Below are positions 6,669 to 7,493 of a DNA stretch of 7,493 nt, piece after piece. This DNA comes from Quisquiliibacterium sp. Its GTDB lineage: Bacteria > Pseudomonadota > Gammaproteobacteria > Burkholderiales > Burkholderiaceae_E. The stretch covers positions 1-7,493 of the forward strand of contig JALRBB010000556.1 in the NCBI GenBank assembly GCA_023257915.1, written 5' to 3'. The position numbers and the translations under genes are program-made. The notes below the pieces were generated by a model. That model saw nothing but the letters and a program-made list of their open reading frames with translations, made no database searches and was not told the DNA's origin. How positions within the stretch are numbered: the stretch's first letter is position 1; every line of letters begins with the position of its first letter.

Positions 6669-7457
6669 ATGGCGTCGATCCACCCTACAGCACTCGTCGA
6701 TCCGAAGGCCGAGCTGGCAACTGACGTTCAGGTTGGCGCCTACGCGATCATCGGGCCGAATGTCTGCATCGATGAAGGAAGTTCGATCGGGCCACATGCA
6801 GTGGTCGAGGGGCACACCCGTATCGGGCGGCGCAACCGCATCTTTCAGTTTGCCTCGATCGGGGCGCCCCCCCAGGACAAGAAATATCGGAACGAGCCGA
6901 CCCGGCTGGAAATCGGCGATGACAACACGATTCGGGAATTTGTCACGATCAACTGCGGCACGACCCAGGACCGGGAAGTCACGAAGATCGGCAACGACAA
7001 CTGGATCATGGCCTATGTTCACGTCGCACACGATTGTGTCATCGGCGACCATGGGATCTTCGCCAACAGCACGAACATTGCCGGCCATGTGGAAATCGGC
7101 GACTGGGTCATTCTGGGGGGCTTTACCGGCGTACACCAGTTCTGCAAGATCGGATCGCACGCAATGACCGGCGTCGGCAGCGTGGTGCTGCACGATATTC
7201 CGCCTTATGTCATGGCCTCGGGCAATACCGCGAAAGCGCACGGCATCAACAGCGAAGGTTTGCGCCGGCGAGGTTTTAGTCAGGTCGACATCAATACGCT
7301 ACGCCGGGCCTACAAGACCCTCTACAAGAGCGGTCTCACCCTTGATCAGGCGCGCAGCCAGCTGGCCGTCGCCGCCCAGGGGGATGACGACAGCGCGCGG
7401 CATGTGCGGCTTTTGTCGACGTTTTTGCAGACTGTCACCCGCGGCATCGTACGTTGA
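6669..7457 (+). CDS. lpxA: Acyl-ACP--UDP-N-acetylglucosamine O-acyltransferase LpxA
   Basis: LpxA catalyses the first step of lipid A synthesis, moving a (3R)-hydroxyacyl chain from ACP to the 3-hydroxyl of UDP-GlcNAc in the cytoplasm. The protein is 262 aa, the same length as E. coli. The left-handed beta-helix (about 2-185) starts with IHPTALVDP and contains regular hexapeptide turns. The catalytic base is His121 in HVAHDC (E. coli His125). Also conserved are Lys72 (E. coli Lys76), His118, His140 (AGHVEIGD), His156 (VHQFCKIG) and the RRRGFS segment at 199-204. A C-terminal helical domain (about 190-262) ends in RGIVR. The position matching the E. coli chain-length residue Gly173 is Val169 (MTGVGS), and E. 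coli His99-Arg100 correspond to Asn95-Cys96. The gene carries a C7 run at 6867-6873 and a G6 run at 7115-7120, yet the frame is intact. The alignment to E. coli is from memory. Confidence 0.97.
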   Translation: MASIHPTALVDPKAELATDVQVGAYAIIGPNVCIDEGSSIGPHAVVEGHTRIGRRNRIFQFASIGAPPQDKKYRNEPTRLEIGDDNTIREFVTINCGTTQDREVTKIGNDNWIMAYVHVAHDCVIGDHGIFANSTNIAGHVEIGDWVILGGFTGVHQFCKIGSHAMTGVGSVVLHDIPPYVMASGNTAKAHGINSEGLRRRGFSQVDINTLRRAYKTLYKSGLTLDQARSQLAVAAQGDDDSARHVRLLSTFLQTVTRGIVR

Positions 7458-7493
7458 GCGCGATCCGAAATCGCCCGGGCAGCACTGTGCCCG
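7454..7493 (+). CDS. lpxB: Possible start of lpxB (lipid-A-disaccharide synthase), cut by window end
   Basis: The frame from TTG 7454 stays open to the end of the window and overlaps the lpxA stop codon. A GTG at 7487 is in the same frame and could be the true start. No ATG and no clear ribosome-binding site are visible, and the 13 codons seen are too few to recognise LpxB, whose diagnostic GEASGD motif would come a little further on. The call rests on the well-known lpxA-lpxB gene order in beta- and gammaproteobacteria. Confidence 0.3.
   Translation, partial: MSAIRNRPGSTVP

Noticed and set aside
5409..7230. Repeated short ATCGGCG-like words across lpxD and lpxA as a DNA repeat family
   Set aside because: They encode the Ile-Gly turns of the left-handed beta-helix in both acyltransferases, a protein-level repeat shared by related enzymes.
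6648..7241. A - strand open frame opposite lpxA with repeated Val-Ala-Asp patterns
   Set aside because: Same artefact: the complement of the LpxA hexapeptide-repeat codons, not an independent gene.
7476..7493. Inverted repeat CGGGCA/TGCCCG at the window end as a terminator after lpxA
   Set aside because: The 6-bp stem reaches the last base, so no U-run can be seen. It overlaps another palindrome (GCCCGGGC) and probably lies within the start of lpxB.
1..7493. A novel defence, mobile or biosynthetic system hidden in the window
   Set aside because: Every stretch longer than 50 nt is accounted for by conserved housekeeping genes in their classical order, with no foreign-looking composition or integration marks.

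Overview
The window is a densely packed, single-strand stretch of the conserved proteobacterial envelope-biogenesis cluster. In order it holds dxr (3' part), rseP, bamA, skp/ompH, lpxD, fabZ and lpxA, and probably the first codons of lpxB. All genes lie on the + strand. Junctions are a 4-nt overlap (dxr/rseP), a 1-nt overlap (rseP/bamA), then gaps of 49, 24, 4 and 17 nt, and a possible overlap at lpxA/lpxB. This spacing suggests one co-transcribed, translationally coupled unit. No gene-free stretch exceeds 50 nt. I see no RNA gene, mobile element, CRISPR array or sign of horizontal transfer.

Organism: a Gram-negative proteobacterium with high-GC DNA (roughly 60% by eye), most likely a betaproteobacterium. 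The gene order, the BamA N-terminus, the FabZ start and the style of the LpxA C-terminal half all resemble Betaproteobacteria. A Rhodocyclales- or Burkholderiales-like source is my best guess, but it is inferred from remembered sequence style and not from a search.

Layout: 1-828 is the end of the isoprenoid enzyme Dxr. 825-2189 is the site-2 protease RseP. 2189-4507 is the outer-membrane protein insertase BamA. 4557-5063 is the periplasmic chaperone Skp. 5088-7457 is the lipid A / fatty-acid block lpxD-fabZ-lpxA.

How the genes work together: Skp carries unfolded outer-membrane proteins across the periplasm to BamA, which inserts them. RseP serves the envelope-stress response that senses failure of that route. 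LpxA and LpxD acylate the UDP-sugar precursor of lipid A, the outer-leaflet lipid that surrounds BamA products. FabZ draws on the same (3R)-hydroxyacyl-ACP pool to feed phospholipid synthesis. Dxr supplies isoprenoids, including the carrier lipid for cell-wall and O-antigen building.

I find no previously undescribed system here. The points most worth a second look are a valine at the acyl-chain-length position of LpxA, a strong hairpin over the last codons of bamA, homopolymer tracts in lpxA, a tetraproline in RseP, and the lack of clear ribosome-binding sites before bamA and lpxD.
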